A stretch of 64,000 nt of DNA from Bacteroidota bacterium (lineage in GTDB: Bacteria > Bacteroidota > Bacteroidia > Chitinophagales > Chitinophagaceae). This document shows positions 37,095 through 46,118 of the stretch, piece after piece; positions within the stretch are counted from its first letter, which is position 1, and each line of letters begins with the position of its first letter. The translations under genes were made by a program, and so were the position numbers. The notes below the pieces were generated by a model. That model saw only the letters and a program-made list of their open reading frames with translations, did no database searches and was not told the DNA's origin. Location of the stretch: the NCBI GenBank assembly GCA_023424015.1, contig JAFAEM010000004.1:62001-126000 (forward strand), in the 5' to 3' direction.

Positions 37095-37802
37095 CTATTC
37101 GCCAGCGAAAAACTTTGCCGGTAAAAAGCTCATAAAAGCTTCTACTGTCCGCTTGTATTTCCGTCTATCCAGTTTATAATAGTAAGCCCCGCGTTTCGAA
37201 CTTTGTTTTTCTTTGTCTTTCTGTTTGATGAGGAGTTTGGCGTTAGACAATTTGCGGATGAAATTTCTTTTGTCCAGGTCGATTTGGTAAACTGCTTTAT
37301 ACAGGTTGAGCAATTGTGGAATGGTGAAGCGGTCGGGTAATAATTCAAAAAGTATGGGATGCAGTGCAGCTTTATACTGGAGTCTCTGGCGTGATCTCTC
37401 AGCCAAAATCCTGTGATCGAAGATCAGCCTGGGCAGCTTTTTCAATGAAAACCATTCCGGACGGAAATCATCACTCAGTTGTTTTTCGTATTCATGTATA
37501 TCGATCAGCGCAAAATACACAACAGAGATCGTACGCTCAAGCGGATCCCTTCGTGGGTCGCCAAAGGCATGAACCTGCTCCATATATACATCAGTCAGAC
37601 CGGTAAGCTGTTTGAGTACCCGCGTGGCGGCCTGTTCCAGGCTTTCATTTCGTTGGACGAAACCGCCCATCAGGCTCCATTTACCTTTTTCAGGTTCAAA
37701 GCCACGGTGGATCAGTAAAAGCTTCAGTTCCTTTCCATCAAAACCAAAAATAACACAGTCAACTGCAACGGCCAGACGTTCGGCGCGGTATTTTAAAGCC
37801 AT
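37095..37802 (-). CDS. araR: Nudix-type arabinose regulator (AraR, NrtR family)
   Basis: A 235-residue protein from the ATG at 37802; a start at 37832 is also possible. The N-terminal Nudix-like domain (LKLLLIHRGFEPEKGKWSLMGGFVQRNESL, then VYFALIDIHEY) resembles Nudix hydrolases but the box is altered: after GGFVQRNESLEQAATRVLKQLTG the usual REVxEExG acids are lost. The C-terminal winged helix (LLPDRFTIPQLLNLYKAVY, then KRGAYYYKLDRRKYK) binds DNA. Known Bacteroidetes AraR proteins have this architecture and regulate arabinose genes. It lies upstream of the ara genes in the same direction. Confidence 0.85.
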   Translation of the reverse strand: MALKYRAERLAVAVDCVIFGFDGKELKLLLIHRGFEPEKGKWSLMGGFVQRNESLEQAATRVLKQLTGLTDVYMEQVHAFGDPRRDPLERTISVVYFALIDIHEYEKQLSDDFRPEWFSLKKLPRLIFDHRILAERSRQRLQYKAALHPILFELLPDRFTIPQLLNLYKAVYQIDLDKRNFIRKLSNAKLLIKQKDKEKQSSKRGAYYYKLDRRKYKRTVEAFMSFLPAKFFAGE

Positions 37803-38116
37803 AGCATGATTTGTCCCAAAAATAGAGATCATTTTTTGGTAATGACCGATTGGGGTTTGACAAATGCAAACAATCAGGTTTTTTTAGAGGGAAGCAATCT
37901 CGCGACGGACACGGCGTGATTGGCGACAACGCCAGCCGATTGTCAGTATCTTTACGTAGTTGTCGTGAAGGACAATGGGTATTTGCCTGCGGTGTGGAAA
38001 TTATTGCTCATTTGTGATCAATGCCGGCCTTATACCTTTCTAAGCATCAACAAATATTCCGGATTTCATTATATACCATTTAATGGCAAAAGATTTGAAT
38101 AATGCATAGCGATCGT
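37803..38116. other. Intergenic region between araR and the 38.1 kb cluster
   Basis: This 314-bp stretch separates divergent genes and should hold both promoters. On the minus strand TATTTTTG (37816-37823 region) is a perfect -7 match, just before the araR start. A short frame at 37920-38102 has no recognisable protein features. I see no other structure. Confidence 0.4.
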
Positions 38117-38983
38117 ATGAATGCTTGTATTAATAAATTATTCTATTGCCTGTTCGGCATTTTATCACTCCATTGCGGATCCACTGATCGTACGGCAGGG
38201 ATGAAATTTGAAAGTCCCGACGGTTTTAATTTGGGAAAGGCGGTGCAGCTAAAACTGCCTTTGGAGCTGGACGAGATATCCGGCGTAGCATACTATCCCC
38301 CCGACAGTTCCATATTTGCTATCAATGATGAGAAGGGTTGGCTTTACAAAATCGGTAAAGGAAGGCGGGTGAAGCACTGGCCTTTTTCAAAAAGTGCAGA
38401 TTTTGAGGACCTCGTTTTACGCGACAGTATCTTTTACGTATTGGAGAGTACCGGCAATATCCTCCGACTCTCATTTGGCACAACTAATAATGGAGCCTCC
38501 GCCATTGGGGTGCAACAATACGTTTTCGACCAGGGTTCGGGTGAGGATGAGTTTGAGATCCTTTATTGGGATTCCACCCGTCAAAAGCTGATATTGATTT
38601 GTAAAGATTGTGATGCGGACAAAAAGCATTCTTTATCCACTTTCGCTTTTGATCCTACGACGGGGAAATATGAAACCTCGCCCTTTAAGGTCGATGTAAC
38701 ACAAATAGCAAAGTCACTGGGAGAGGAGAAAATGAAGTTTAAACCTTCAGCGGCTTCCATCAATCCAAAAGACGGTATGCTTTATATTATTTCCTCGATT
38801 AATAAAGTATTAGTGGTAGCGGATGTAAACGGCAAGCTGAAAAAGGCTTACCGGATAGATCCGGCAATTTTTAAACAACCGGAGGGGATCACGTTTGCAC
38901 CTTCCGGGGGCATGATCATTTCCAATGAAGCGGCAGATGTTGGTGTGGCGGACATTTTATTCTTTACATACCATAAACGATAA
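38117..38983 (+). CDS. SdiA-regulated domain (YjiK-like) lipoprotein
   Basis: A 288-residue protein from the ATG at 38117, with a lipoprotein signal (LFGILSLHC). The mature part is a six-bladed beta-propeller of the SdiA-regulated family: LDEISGVAYYPPDSSIFAINDEKG, SADFEDLVLRD, and EGITFAPSGGMIISNEA near the end. The family's biochemical role is not known. It lies 2 bp before the metallophosphoesterase gene, so the two are probably co-transcribed. The propeller may bind a ligand in the periplasm; that is inference. Confidence 0.75.
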   Translation: MNACINKLFYCLFGILSLHCGSTDRTAGMKFESPDGFNLGKAVQLKLPLELDEISGVAYYPPDSSIFAINDEKGWLYKIGKGRRVKHWPFSKSADFEDLVLRDSIFYVLESTGNILRLSFGTTNNGASAIGVQQYVFDQGSGEDEFEILYWDSTRQKLILICKDCDADKKHSLSTFAFDPTTGKYETSPFKVDVTQIAKSLGEEKMKFKPSAASINPKDGMLYIISSINKVLVVADVNGKLKKAYRIDPAIFKQPEGITFAPSGGMIISNEAADVGVADILFFTYHKR

Positions 38984-38985
38984 TC

Positions 38986-41900
38986 ATGCGCAGGGTAATT
39001 CTGATGATCTTTTTACTGGGCCTCTGTTATCTGCTCCCGGCGCAATCCGATTCGGTGAAAACAAGAGTAATATTGGTAGGTGATGCAGGCGCCCTGTACC
39101 CCGACAAACCCTCTGTGCTAAGCGCTATTCGTAACAACATAAAATTGGATAAAAAGACGGTCGTTGTATATCTCGGCGACAATCTATACGATGCAGGTCT
39201 TCCTCACGAGACTTATTCCCGTTATTCGGATATCAAGGCAGCCCTGGATTCGCAGATCAACCTGTTGAAGGGCACCCCTGCAAAGGGTTATATGATTCCC
39301 GGCAACCATGACTGGGAAAATGGTGGCGTACGCGGGCTTGAAACCGTCATTCGACAACAAAATTATGTTGACCTGTATGGCGAAGGAAGGATCGAGTTTT
39401 TCCCTAAAACAGGCTGCCCGGGCCCGGTGGAAATAGAGATAGGCGACGATGTGGTACTGGTGGTGATGGATAGCCAATGGTGGATCCATTCCAACGATAA
39501 ACCGGGTGTTGAATCAGATTGTGAATACAAGACAGAAGATGAAGTGATCAACGAACTGGGTGAAATCCTCAATAAGAACTATAAAAAGCTTGTACTGCTC
39601 GCCACGCACCATCCTTTTAAGAGTAACGGTCCGCATGGCGGATATTTTACGTGGAAGCAACATATATTCCCGTTCACAGAGCTGCGTGAGCATTTGTATA
39701 TCCCCCTGCCGTTGATCGGTTCCGCATACCCGATCGCCCGCAGCGTATTCGGCACACCTCAGGATATCAAACATCCTTCTTATACCAATATGATCAACCG
39801 TGTGATGGAAGCGGTGCAGACGCATCCTCATGTGATCATGGTTGCCGGTCATGAGCATGCGTTGCAATTGCTGCGCGACAGTAGCTATAATTATGTAGTC
39901 AGTGGCAGCGGTTGTAAAACTACGAGGGTATCCCCCGGTCGTAAGGCCGAGTTCGCAGCACGCGAACTTGGGTTTGCCACGCTGGATATTTTGAAAAATA
40001 AAACAGTCAGAGCTAATTTTTATACACTCAACAAAGAAGCCAAAGACACTTTAAAGCTGGCATATTCCGAACGGATCCTCGATTATTCAAAACTACCCCC
40101 GCTGCCCGAAGATACCGTGCAACCGGTGGCCTATGTGTACGAGGATTTTGTTAAAGCGCCGGCAAGCGGTCAGTATAATGATGCCGGTAGTCTGAAACGG
40201 TTTTTTAATGGCAAGAACTACCGGGAAGAATGGTCTACTCCCGTCAACCTGAAAGTATTTAATGTGAATAAGGAAAAAGGCGGGTTTACTATTGAAGGCG
40301 TTGGTGGTGGAAAGCAAACCAGGTCTCTGCAATTGAAAGACAAGTCCGGCAATGAATGGGCCCTGCGTACCATCGATAAAGACCCGTCGGGGGCCATTCC
40401 TGTTAATTTCAGGGAAAGCTTTGCATCCAATATTGTACAGGATCTTATCTCGGCGGCACATCCTTATGCGCCGCTCGCCATCCCGGTCCTGGCCGACACC
40501 ACGAATATACTGGTAGCCACACCCGAATTTTTTTATGTACCCGATGATCCGTCACTGGGATATTACAGGCCACTATTTGCTAATAAGATCTGTATGCTGG
40601 AGCGAAAAGATCCGGAGGGTCTTGATGGCAAGAGCAGTTATAAACTGTTCAACAGCATGCGCGATGATAACGACAATACTGTTGACCAGGAGGCTGTATT
40701 AAAAGCGCGTTTACTGGATATGTTGATTGCTGACTGGGATCGCCATTTTGATCAATGGAAATGGATCACGCGTGATACTGGCCAGGGAAAATTGTTTGTT
40801 CCCATACCCCGCGATCGCGACCAGGCATTTTTTTATTCAGATGGATTGATCGTAAAATATATGTCCGGCCGTCGCATTCCGTTCCTGAAGGGACTGCGAC
40901 ATAATATGCCCGATATAAATAAGCTGAATATGGTGTCAAAGGATTTTGACCGTCTTTATCTTAACAACCTCGATGAACCCAGCTGGCACCGCGTTGCATT
41001 AGATTTTACCGGGAAGCTAACCGATGCAAAAATAGAGTCTGCCATACACAAGATGCCGCCCGAAATTTATGCCATCAGCGGCGATAAGATCGTTGAGAAG
41101 CTTATCAGCCGTAAGAAGATGCTGGTACATGAATCTTTAAAATACTACCGGTTTCTTTCTAAAGAAGTGGATGTTCTCGGAAGCAATGAGAACGAAAAAT
41201 TTTCGATCAGTTCACAAAATGACAGCCTGTCGTTAACTGTTTTTTCCTATCGCAAACATGCGGATACAAATTTTGTAATGTATCACCGGGTGTTTGATCC
41301 TGCGGTTACAAAAGAGATAAGACTTTATGGATTTAATGGAGAAGATAAATTCGAAATCGACAGCGGCATGCATTCCAGTATTCGTATCCGGATGATTGGT
41401 GGACGGGGCAACGATTCGTTTTTTATCAACAGCAGGCTCCGCACATTTGTATATGATAATACTGCCGACACCAATTTTATAGTATCGAATCGAGGAACAA
41501 AAACGTATTTCAAGGATGATCCCAATATCAATGAATTTAACATCCGGCATTTCAATTACCCGATAAATCGTTTTCCGCGTGTTATTGTTGGTTTCAACGA
41601 AGACGATGGATTTTTACTGGGCACCGGGCTTTGGATCACGCGGTTTGGATTTCGAAAACGGCCCTTCGCGAGCGAACATAAACTTTCGGCTCTGTTTGCC
41701 CTGGCGCGAAAGGCCTGGCAGGTAAAATACCACGGAGAGCTTATTAGTGTTTTCGCAGGCACCGACATTGTACTACATGGACAGATCAATAGTCCGGCAC
41801 TCAACAATTTTTTTGGTTTTGGGAACGGTACCACCCTCGACGATTCAAAACCTGCCCGCTTTTACCGTACACGTTACAAATTTGCCGAGGCGGATATAAT

Positions 41901-42627
41901 GCTTCGGAAAAAATACTTTGGCAAACTTAGTTTCCTCGTCGGACCATCGGTTTACCATTACTGGAACCGGCTTGCCAATAACGAAGATTATATTTTGTCC
42001 AAACCTTCGGAAGCAGGACTGGATTCGCTAGCAGTGTACACACCAAAAACCTATGCGGGTATTAAGGCAGGTATTGAACTGGACAATCTGAATAGCGATC
42101 TGTTCCCCACACGTGGTATCAGGTGGGTGAATCGCTTCACCTGGCTGCAGCCGCTCGGAAATTCTGGCGAGCAGCTGAACAAGATCGAGTCGGACATGAC
42201 TATCTATGCCAGCCTGAAGATTCCTGCCAGGGTAATTGGCGTGATCAAGGCTGGCGGCGGACATATCTTCAACGAAGATGTGGATTATTTCCAGGCATTG
42301 TCGGTGGGACAAAATAACGTGTTGCGCGGGTTCCGGAAGAACCGGTTTACCGGTACCTCGCTAGCCTATGGAAGTCTTGAATTCAGGATCAAATTATTCG
42401 ACAGCCGGTCTTATATTTTTCCCGGGCAGGTTGGCCTGATCGTTTTCAATGATGTTGCACGCGTCTGGTACCGCAATGACACGGTTAAACGATGGCATTA
42501 TGCGGCCGGTGGCGGGTTTTACTATAATCCCTTTAACCTCGCGATACTTTCGGCAACGGTGGGCTGGTCAAAAGAGGACAGGGTGTTTAATTTTTCACTC
42601 GGTACGAAGTTTAATATTACCTTTTAG
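38986..42627 (+). CDS. Metallophosphoesterase fused to a kinase-like module and BamA-like barrel
   Basis: A 1,213-residue protein with a signal peptide (about 1-20). Residues about 27-340 form a calcineurin-like phosphoesterase: VGDAG with Asp33, YLGDNLYDAG with Asp65, IPGNHDW with Asn107-His108, ATHHPF and VAGHEHAL. The middle (about 385-760) has DMLIADWDRHFDQWKW and PIPRDRDQAFF, reminiscent of CotH or HipA-type kinase loops. The C-terminal part, from about 850, resembles a BamA/TamA surface-antigen barrel (NVLRGFRKNRFTG, GLIVFNDVARVW). It probably sits in the outer membrane with the enzyme in the periplasm. The substrates are unknown. Confidence 0.75.
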   Translation: MRRVILMIFLLGLCYLLPAQSDSVKTRVILVGDAGALYPDKPSVLSAIRNNIKLDKKTVVVYLGDNLYDAGLPHETYSRYSDIKAALDSQINLLKGTPAKGYMIPGNHDWENGGVRGLETVIRQQNYVDLYGEGRIEFFPKTGCPGPVEIEIGDDVVLVVMDSQWWIHSNDKPGVESDCEYKTEDEVINELGEILNKNYKKLVLLATHHPFKSNGPHGGYFTWKQHIFPFTELREHLYIPLPLIGSAYPIARSVFGTPQDIKHPSYTNMINRVMEAVQTHPHVIMVAGHEHALQLLRDSSYNYVVSGSGCKTTRVSPGRKAEFAARELGFATLDILKNKTVRANFYTLNKEAKDTLKLAYSERILDYSKLPPLPEDTVQPVAYVYEDFVKAPASGQYNDAGSLKRFFNGKNYREEWSTPVNLKVFNVNKEKGGFTIEGVGGGKQTRSLQLKDKSGNEWALRTIDKDPSGAIPVNFRESFASNIVQDLISAAHPYAPLAIPVLADTTNILVATPEFFYVPDDPSLGYYRPLFANKICMLERKDPEGLDGKSSYKLFNSMRDDNDNTVDQEAVLKARLLDMLIADWDRHFDQWKWITRDTGQGKLFVPIPRDRDQAFFYSDGLIVKYMSGRRIPFLKGLRHNMPDINKLNMVSKDFDRLYLNNLDEPSWHRVALDFTGKLTDAKIESAIHKMPPEIYAISGDKIVEKLISRKKMLVHESLKYYRFLSKEVDVLGSNENEKFSISSQNDSLSLTVFSYRKHADTNFVMYHRVFDPAVTKEIRLYGFNGEDKFEIDSGMHSSIRIRMIGGRGNDSFFINSRLRTFVYDNTADTNFIVSNRGTKTYFKDDPNINEFNIRHFNYPINRFPRVIVGFNEDDGFLLGTGLWITRFGFRKRPFASEHKLSALFALARKAWQVKYHGELISVFAGTDIVLHGQINSPALNNFFGFGNGTTLDDSKPARFYRTRYKFAEADIMLRKKYFGKLSFLVGPSVYHYWNRLANNEDYILSKPSEAGLDSLAVYTPKTYAGIKAGIELDNLNSDLFPTRGIRWVNRFTWLQPLGNSGEQLNKIESDMTIYASLKIPARVIGVIKAGGGHIFNEDVDYFQALSVGQNNVLRGFRKNRFTGTSLAYGSLEFRIKLFDSRSYIFPGQVGLIVFNDVARVWYRNDTVKRWHYAAGGGFYYNPFNLAILSATVGWSKEDRVFNFSLGTKFNITF

Positions 42628-42628
42628 T

Positions 42629-43885
42629 ATGAAAAATACAGAGAAGCAAATTGTAAAACAGGCGGAAGAATATGTAACCTCGCTGTATGAGTCGGCACCT
42701 GAAAATAATTTGCTTTACCATAATATCGAGCATACCCGGAATGTGGTGAACAGATCCAACGAGATTGCGGCTCATTACGAGCTTTCCGAAAGAGATATTA
42801 CAGTACTTAATATTGCTGCATGGTTTCATGATACGGGTCATATTTATACCGACCCCATGATGCATGAAGAGAAAAGTGTGGAGATCATGCAGGACTGGAT
42901 GGCGACCCGGCTGGAATATGCTGACATGGCGGAAGATATTGCGATGGTGATCCTGTCTACAAAATTCAGTACACAACCGGCGAATATGATACAACAGATC
43001 ATCAAAGATGCCGATACCTATCATTTTGGTTTACCAGGCTTCAAAAAGATCGACAAACTCCTTAAAAAAGAAATGGAGCTTAGAAATCTTCAAACCATGC
43101 TCCAGGATTGGAAACGAAATACACTAAACCTGCTGGAATCACACCAGTATTTTACTTCATATTGTAAAAATCTTCTCGATATGGGAAAGAAAGAAAATAT
43201 TAACAGGCTACATAAAAAAATGAGGGACCAGGAAAGTATTAATGTCAGCGAAGCGATGGTGCCGGAGGATGTGGATACAGGGAAGAAAAAGAATGCAGGC
43301 GGTGGCAGGAGCTATATTACGAAGGGTATACAAACCATGCTTCGTCTTACTTCAGAAAATCATATGCGATTGAGTGAAATGGCCGATAACAAGGCCAATA
43401 TCCTGATCAGCGTTAATGCTATTATAATTTCCGTGATATTATCGGTATTGATCCGTAAGATCGAAGTGGATACGCATCTCGCTATACCGACCCTGATATT
43501 TTTATTTTCTTCGTTGGTGACGATTGTTATTTCCATTCTGGCCACACGACCCAAGATTACGAAGGGAAGTTTTACCCGGGAGGATATATTGAACCGGCGG
43601 ACCAATCTTTTGTTCTTTGGTAATTTCTTTAATACTGGCCTTGAAGAATATAAATGGGGTATGGCAACTATGATGAAGGATCCCAATTACCTCTATGGTA
43701 CCCTGGTCGATGATATTTATTACCTGGGCAAAGTGCTGGGAAGAAAATACAAACTGGTGCGAATTGCTTATAGCGTTTTTATGATCGGTATTATCATTTC
43801 AGCCCTGGCTTTTATAGTGGCAATCGCGTTTAACCGGTCTGCCCCCGCCACGGTCATCATGGAAGGCAGCGGATCGCCGTTTTAG
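42629..43885 (+). CDS. HD phosphohydrolase fused to a Pycsar-effector-like (PycTM) membrane domain
   Basis: A 418-residue protein starting at 42629, one base after the upstream stop. A longer in-frame start at 42449 lies inside the barrel gene and is rejected. The N-terminal HD domain has HNIEHTRNV, then WFHDTGH with His67-Asp68, and KDADTYHFG. The C-terminal domain (about 230-410) has the features of the PycTM family (formerly DUF5706): ENHMRLSEMADNKANILISVNAI, two helices, a soluble stretch and a final helix. HD domains often hydrolyse nucleotides, and PycTM domains respond to cyclic nucleotides in Pycsar defence. The fusion's own function is unknown. Confidence 0.75.
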   Translation: MKNTEKQIVKQAEEYVTSLYESAPENNLLYHNIEHTRNVVNRSNEIAAHYELSERDITVLNIAAWFHDTGHIYTDPMMHEEKSVEIMQDWMATRLEYADMAEDIAMVILSTKFSTQPANMIQQIIKDADTYHFGLPGFKKIDKLLKKEMELRNLQTMLQDWKRNTLNLLESHQYFTSYCKNLLDMGKKENINRLHKKMRDQESINVSEAMVPEDVDTGKKKNAGGGRSYITKGIQTMLRLTSENHMRLSEMADNKANILISVNAIIISVILSVLIRKIEVDTHLAIPTLIFLFSSLVTIVISILATRPKITKGSFTREDILNRRTNLLFFGNFFNTGLEEYKWGMATMMKDPNYLYGTLVDDIYYLGKVLGRKYKLVRIAYSVFMIGIIISALAFIVAIAFNRSAPATVIMEGSGSPF

Positions 43886-43902
43886 AGGCGTAGAAACCTG
43901 GG

Positions 43903-44050
43903 GTGGGGCAAGGGGAAAATTCATTAATTCTTTGTCTTCCGTGTTTCCTCAGTATTCTTCGTGTCCTTTTCCAGGTCACGGTGGACACGAAGAATAGCAC
44001 GAAGGTCACGGAGAAAGTATTAAAGCCACTTAGAATATACGGAAATAAAC
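43903..44050. repeat. Intergenic palindromic repeat element
   Basis: Perfect 13-bp arms ATTCTTCGTGTCC (43954-43966) and GGACACGAAGAAT (43983-43995) enclose a 16-base loop. Imperfect extension runs outwards into TCCGTG and CACGGA on either side. The CACGAAG/CACGGAG wording is typical of dispersed intergenic repeats in this phylum. It lies in the 172-bp gap before ppk and may form an RNA hairpin there. Confidence 0.55.
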
Positions 44051-44057
44051 ATTCTGA

Positions 44058-46118
44058 ATGTATCACAATAGAGATATTAGCTGGCTGGGGTTCAATCACC
44101 GGGTACTCCAGGAGGCCGCCGACACGACAGTACCCTTATTGGAAAGGATAAAATTCCTGTCCATCTTTTCAAGCAATATGGACGAATTTTTCCGGGTGCG
44201 TTACCCGGTGATCGCTTTGTATTCGCAATTGAAGAAAAAGACTTTGAATAAATCGGTCCAACCCGTTGACAAGCATTTATCGGAGCGGGTACAGGCCATG
44301 GTCACCGGGCAGCAGGAAGAATTTGGAAGGATCATTTTCGAACAGGTACTGCCGGATCTTGAATCCAATGGCATCTATTTATATTACAACAAACCCATTC
44401 ACGGCAGGTTTTCATCGCAGCTGAGGGAATTATTCTTCTCCCAGGTGCTGGCGTTTATTCAACCGGTTTTTATCGGCGGTGCTTTTCAAAAGGAGTTTTT
44501 CCCTGTTAATAACCGGATATACTTTTTCGTTTTGTTGAAAAAAGAAGGCCAGGAGGAATTTTCACATGCGGTTGTAAATGTTCCCACCGATAAGATAAAG
44601 CGGTTTTTTGTCCTGGAGTCGGAAACGGATGATCAGCATATTGTTTTTCTCGACGACATCATTAGGGATAACCTATCCTGCATTTTTACAGGGTTTGAAG
44701 TGCATCAGTGTTTCAGTTTCAAGATCACCCGAAATGCAGAGCTTTTTCTGGATGAGGAGGTGATCGAAAAAGACATTCTACGTGAGTTGGAAAAGCAACT
44801 GGCCAAACGCGACATGGGAAGTCCAACCCGTTTTTTATTTGAGAAGGGTATGCCCCTGAGCCTGCAGCATTTTTTATCTAATTCTCTCGGGTTGCAACAG
44901 GAAGAATTGTATGAAGGTGGCAGGTATCATAACCTTCGGGACCTTGCTGAATTCCCGGTCAGGAGAAAGGAACTCGAATACCCGGCTTTTCCCCAGTTGC
45001 GACCACTAGAGCTTGAGTATTGCGGCGATATCTTCCGCCAGATTGCTTCAAGGGACCTGCTTCTTCATTTTCCTTATGAGAGTTATAACCCCGTGCTTTC
45101 ATTTTTCAACCAGGCTGCTATTGATCCGGAAGTGGAATCAATTTCGGTCACATTGTACCGGGTGGCTGCAGATTCGCATATCGTCAACGCCCTGATCAGT
45201 GCGGCAAAGAATAAAAAGCAGGTCCGGGTGTTTGTAGAACTGAAAGCCCGTTTTGATGAAGCGAATAATATCAAGTGGAGCAAGGAGATGATCAAAGCCG
45301 GTGTAAAGATCATTTATAGCATCCCGCATATCAAGGTGCATTCGAAGATCGCACTGGTTACCCGCATTAGCAACCAGGGTGTAAAAGCCTTCGGTTATGT
45401 AGGGACAGGAAATTTCAATGAAGCTACAGCACGGTTTTATACAGATCATGCCATCTTCACCGCCAATGAGAAAGTGACAAAGGATCTGCAACGGTTGTTT
45501 ACTATCCTTGAAAAGGAGAAACATCCCCAGAAGCAGGCGGAGGAAGTGTTTGGTCACTTGCTGGTATCCCAGTACAATATGGTACCCGCATTTGAAAAGG
45601 AGATCAGGGAGCAGATCCGTAAAGTAAAAAAGGGCGGAAAAGGTATCGTTAAAATAAAGCTCAATAACCTGGAAGATGTGTATATGATCAACCTGCTTTA
45701 TGAAGCATCAGCAGCCGGTGTGGAAGTGCAATTGCTGGTCAGGAGCGTGTGTAGCATTATACCCGGCAGGAAAGGATTGAGTGAAAACATCAGGGTGCGA
45801 CGGATCATTGACCGGTTTCTGGAACACAGCCGTATTTTCATTTTTGGAGACGAAGAAGATAAAAAGATCTATATCGGATCAGCAGACTGGATGACCAGGA
45901 ACCTACAACATAGGATTGAGGTTTGTATGCCCGTCCAGGAGCGGCAATTAATGAAAGAACTGTCAGATTATTTTGAGATACAATGGAACGATACGGTGAA
46001 AGCCGTCGAACTTGATGAGGAACTCGCCAATATAAGGGTGATGGCTGATACCTCCCAGGAAACTATGGAGCCCGGCCCGCAGGCAAAACTGTATAATTAT
46101 TTAAAAGACCGCTCATGA
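44058..46118 (+). CDS. ppk1: Polyphosphate kinase
   Basis: A 686-residue enzyme that makes polyphosphate from ATP. It has all expected blocks: NRDISWLGFNHRVLQEA at the start, SIFSSNMDEFFRVRYP, PYESYNPVLSFFNQAAIDPEV, ELKARFDEANNIKWS, the catalytic His in IPHIKVHSKIALVTR, and a second phospholipase-D-like region (SRIFIFGDEEDKKIYIGSADWM). The length matches bacterial Ppk1. It overlaps the cyclase gene downstream by 4 bp (ATGA), which is unusual company for a ppk gene. An upstream hairpin repeat may affect its expression. Confidence 0.95.
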   Translation: MYHNRDISWLGFNHRVLQEAADTTVPLLERIKFLSIFSSNMDEFFRVRYPVIALYSQLKKKTLNKSVQPVDKHLSERVQAMVTGQQEEFGRIIFEQVLPDLESNGIYLYYNKPIHGRFSSQLRELFFSQVLAFIQPVFIGGAFQKEFFPVNNRIYFFVLLKKEGQEEFSHAVVNVPTDKIKRFFVLESETDDQHIVFLDDIIRDNLSCIFTGFEVHQCFSFKITRNAELFLDEEVIEKDILRELEKQLAKRDMGSPTRFLFEKGMPLSLQHFLSNSLGLQQEELYEGGRYHNLRDLAEFPVRRKELEYPAFPQLRPLELEYCGDIFRQIASRDLLLHFPYESYNPVLSFFNQAAIDPEVESISVTLYRVAADSHIVNALISAAKNKKQVRVFVELKARFDEANNIKWSKEMIKAGVKIIYSIPHIKVHSKIALVTRISNQGVKAFGYVGTGNFNEATARFYTDHAIFTANEKVTKDLQRLFTILEKEKHPQKQAEEVFGHLLVSQYNMVPAFEKEIREQIRKVKKGGKGIVKIKLNNLEDVYMINLLYEASAAGVEVQLLVRSVCSIIPGRKGLSENIRVRRIIDRFLEHSRIFIFGDEEDKKIYIGSADWMTRNLQHRIEVCMPVQERQLMKELSDYFEIQWNDTVKAVELDEELANIRVMADTSQETMEPGPQAKLYNYLKDRS

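Noticed and set aside
37920..38102. 60-codon plus-strand frame in the gap before the 38.1 kb cluster
   Set aside because: No recognisable protein features and no spacing or RBS support.
42449..42628. Upstream extension of the HD-PycTM gene
   Set aside because: It lies inside the barrel gene in another frame; the ATG at 42629, one base after the upstream stop, fits the HD domain start.
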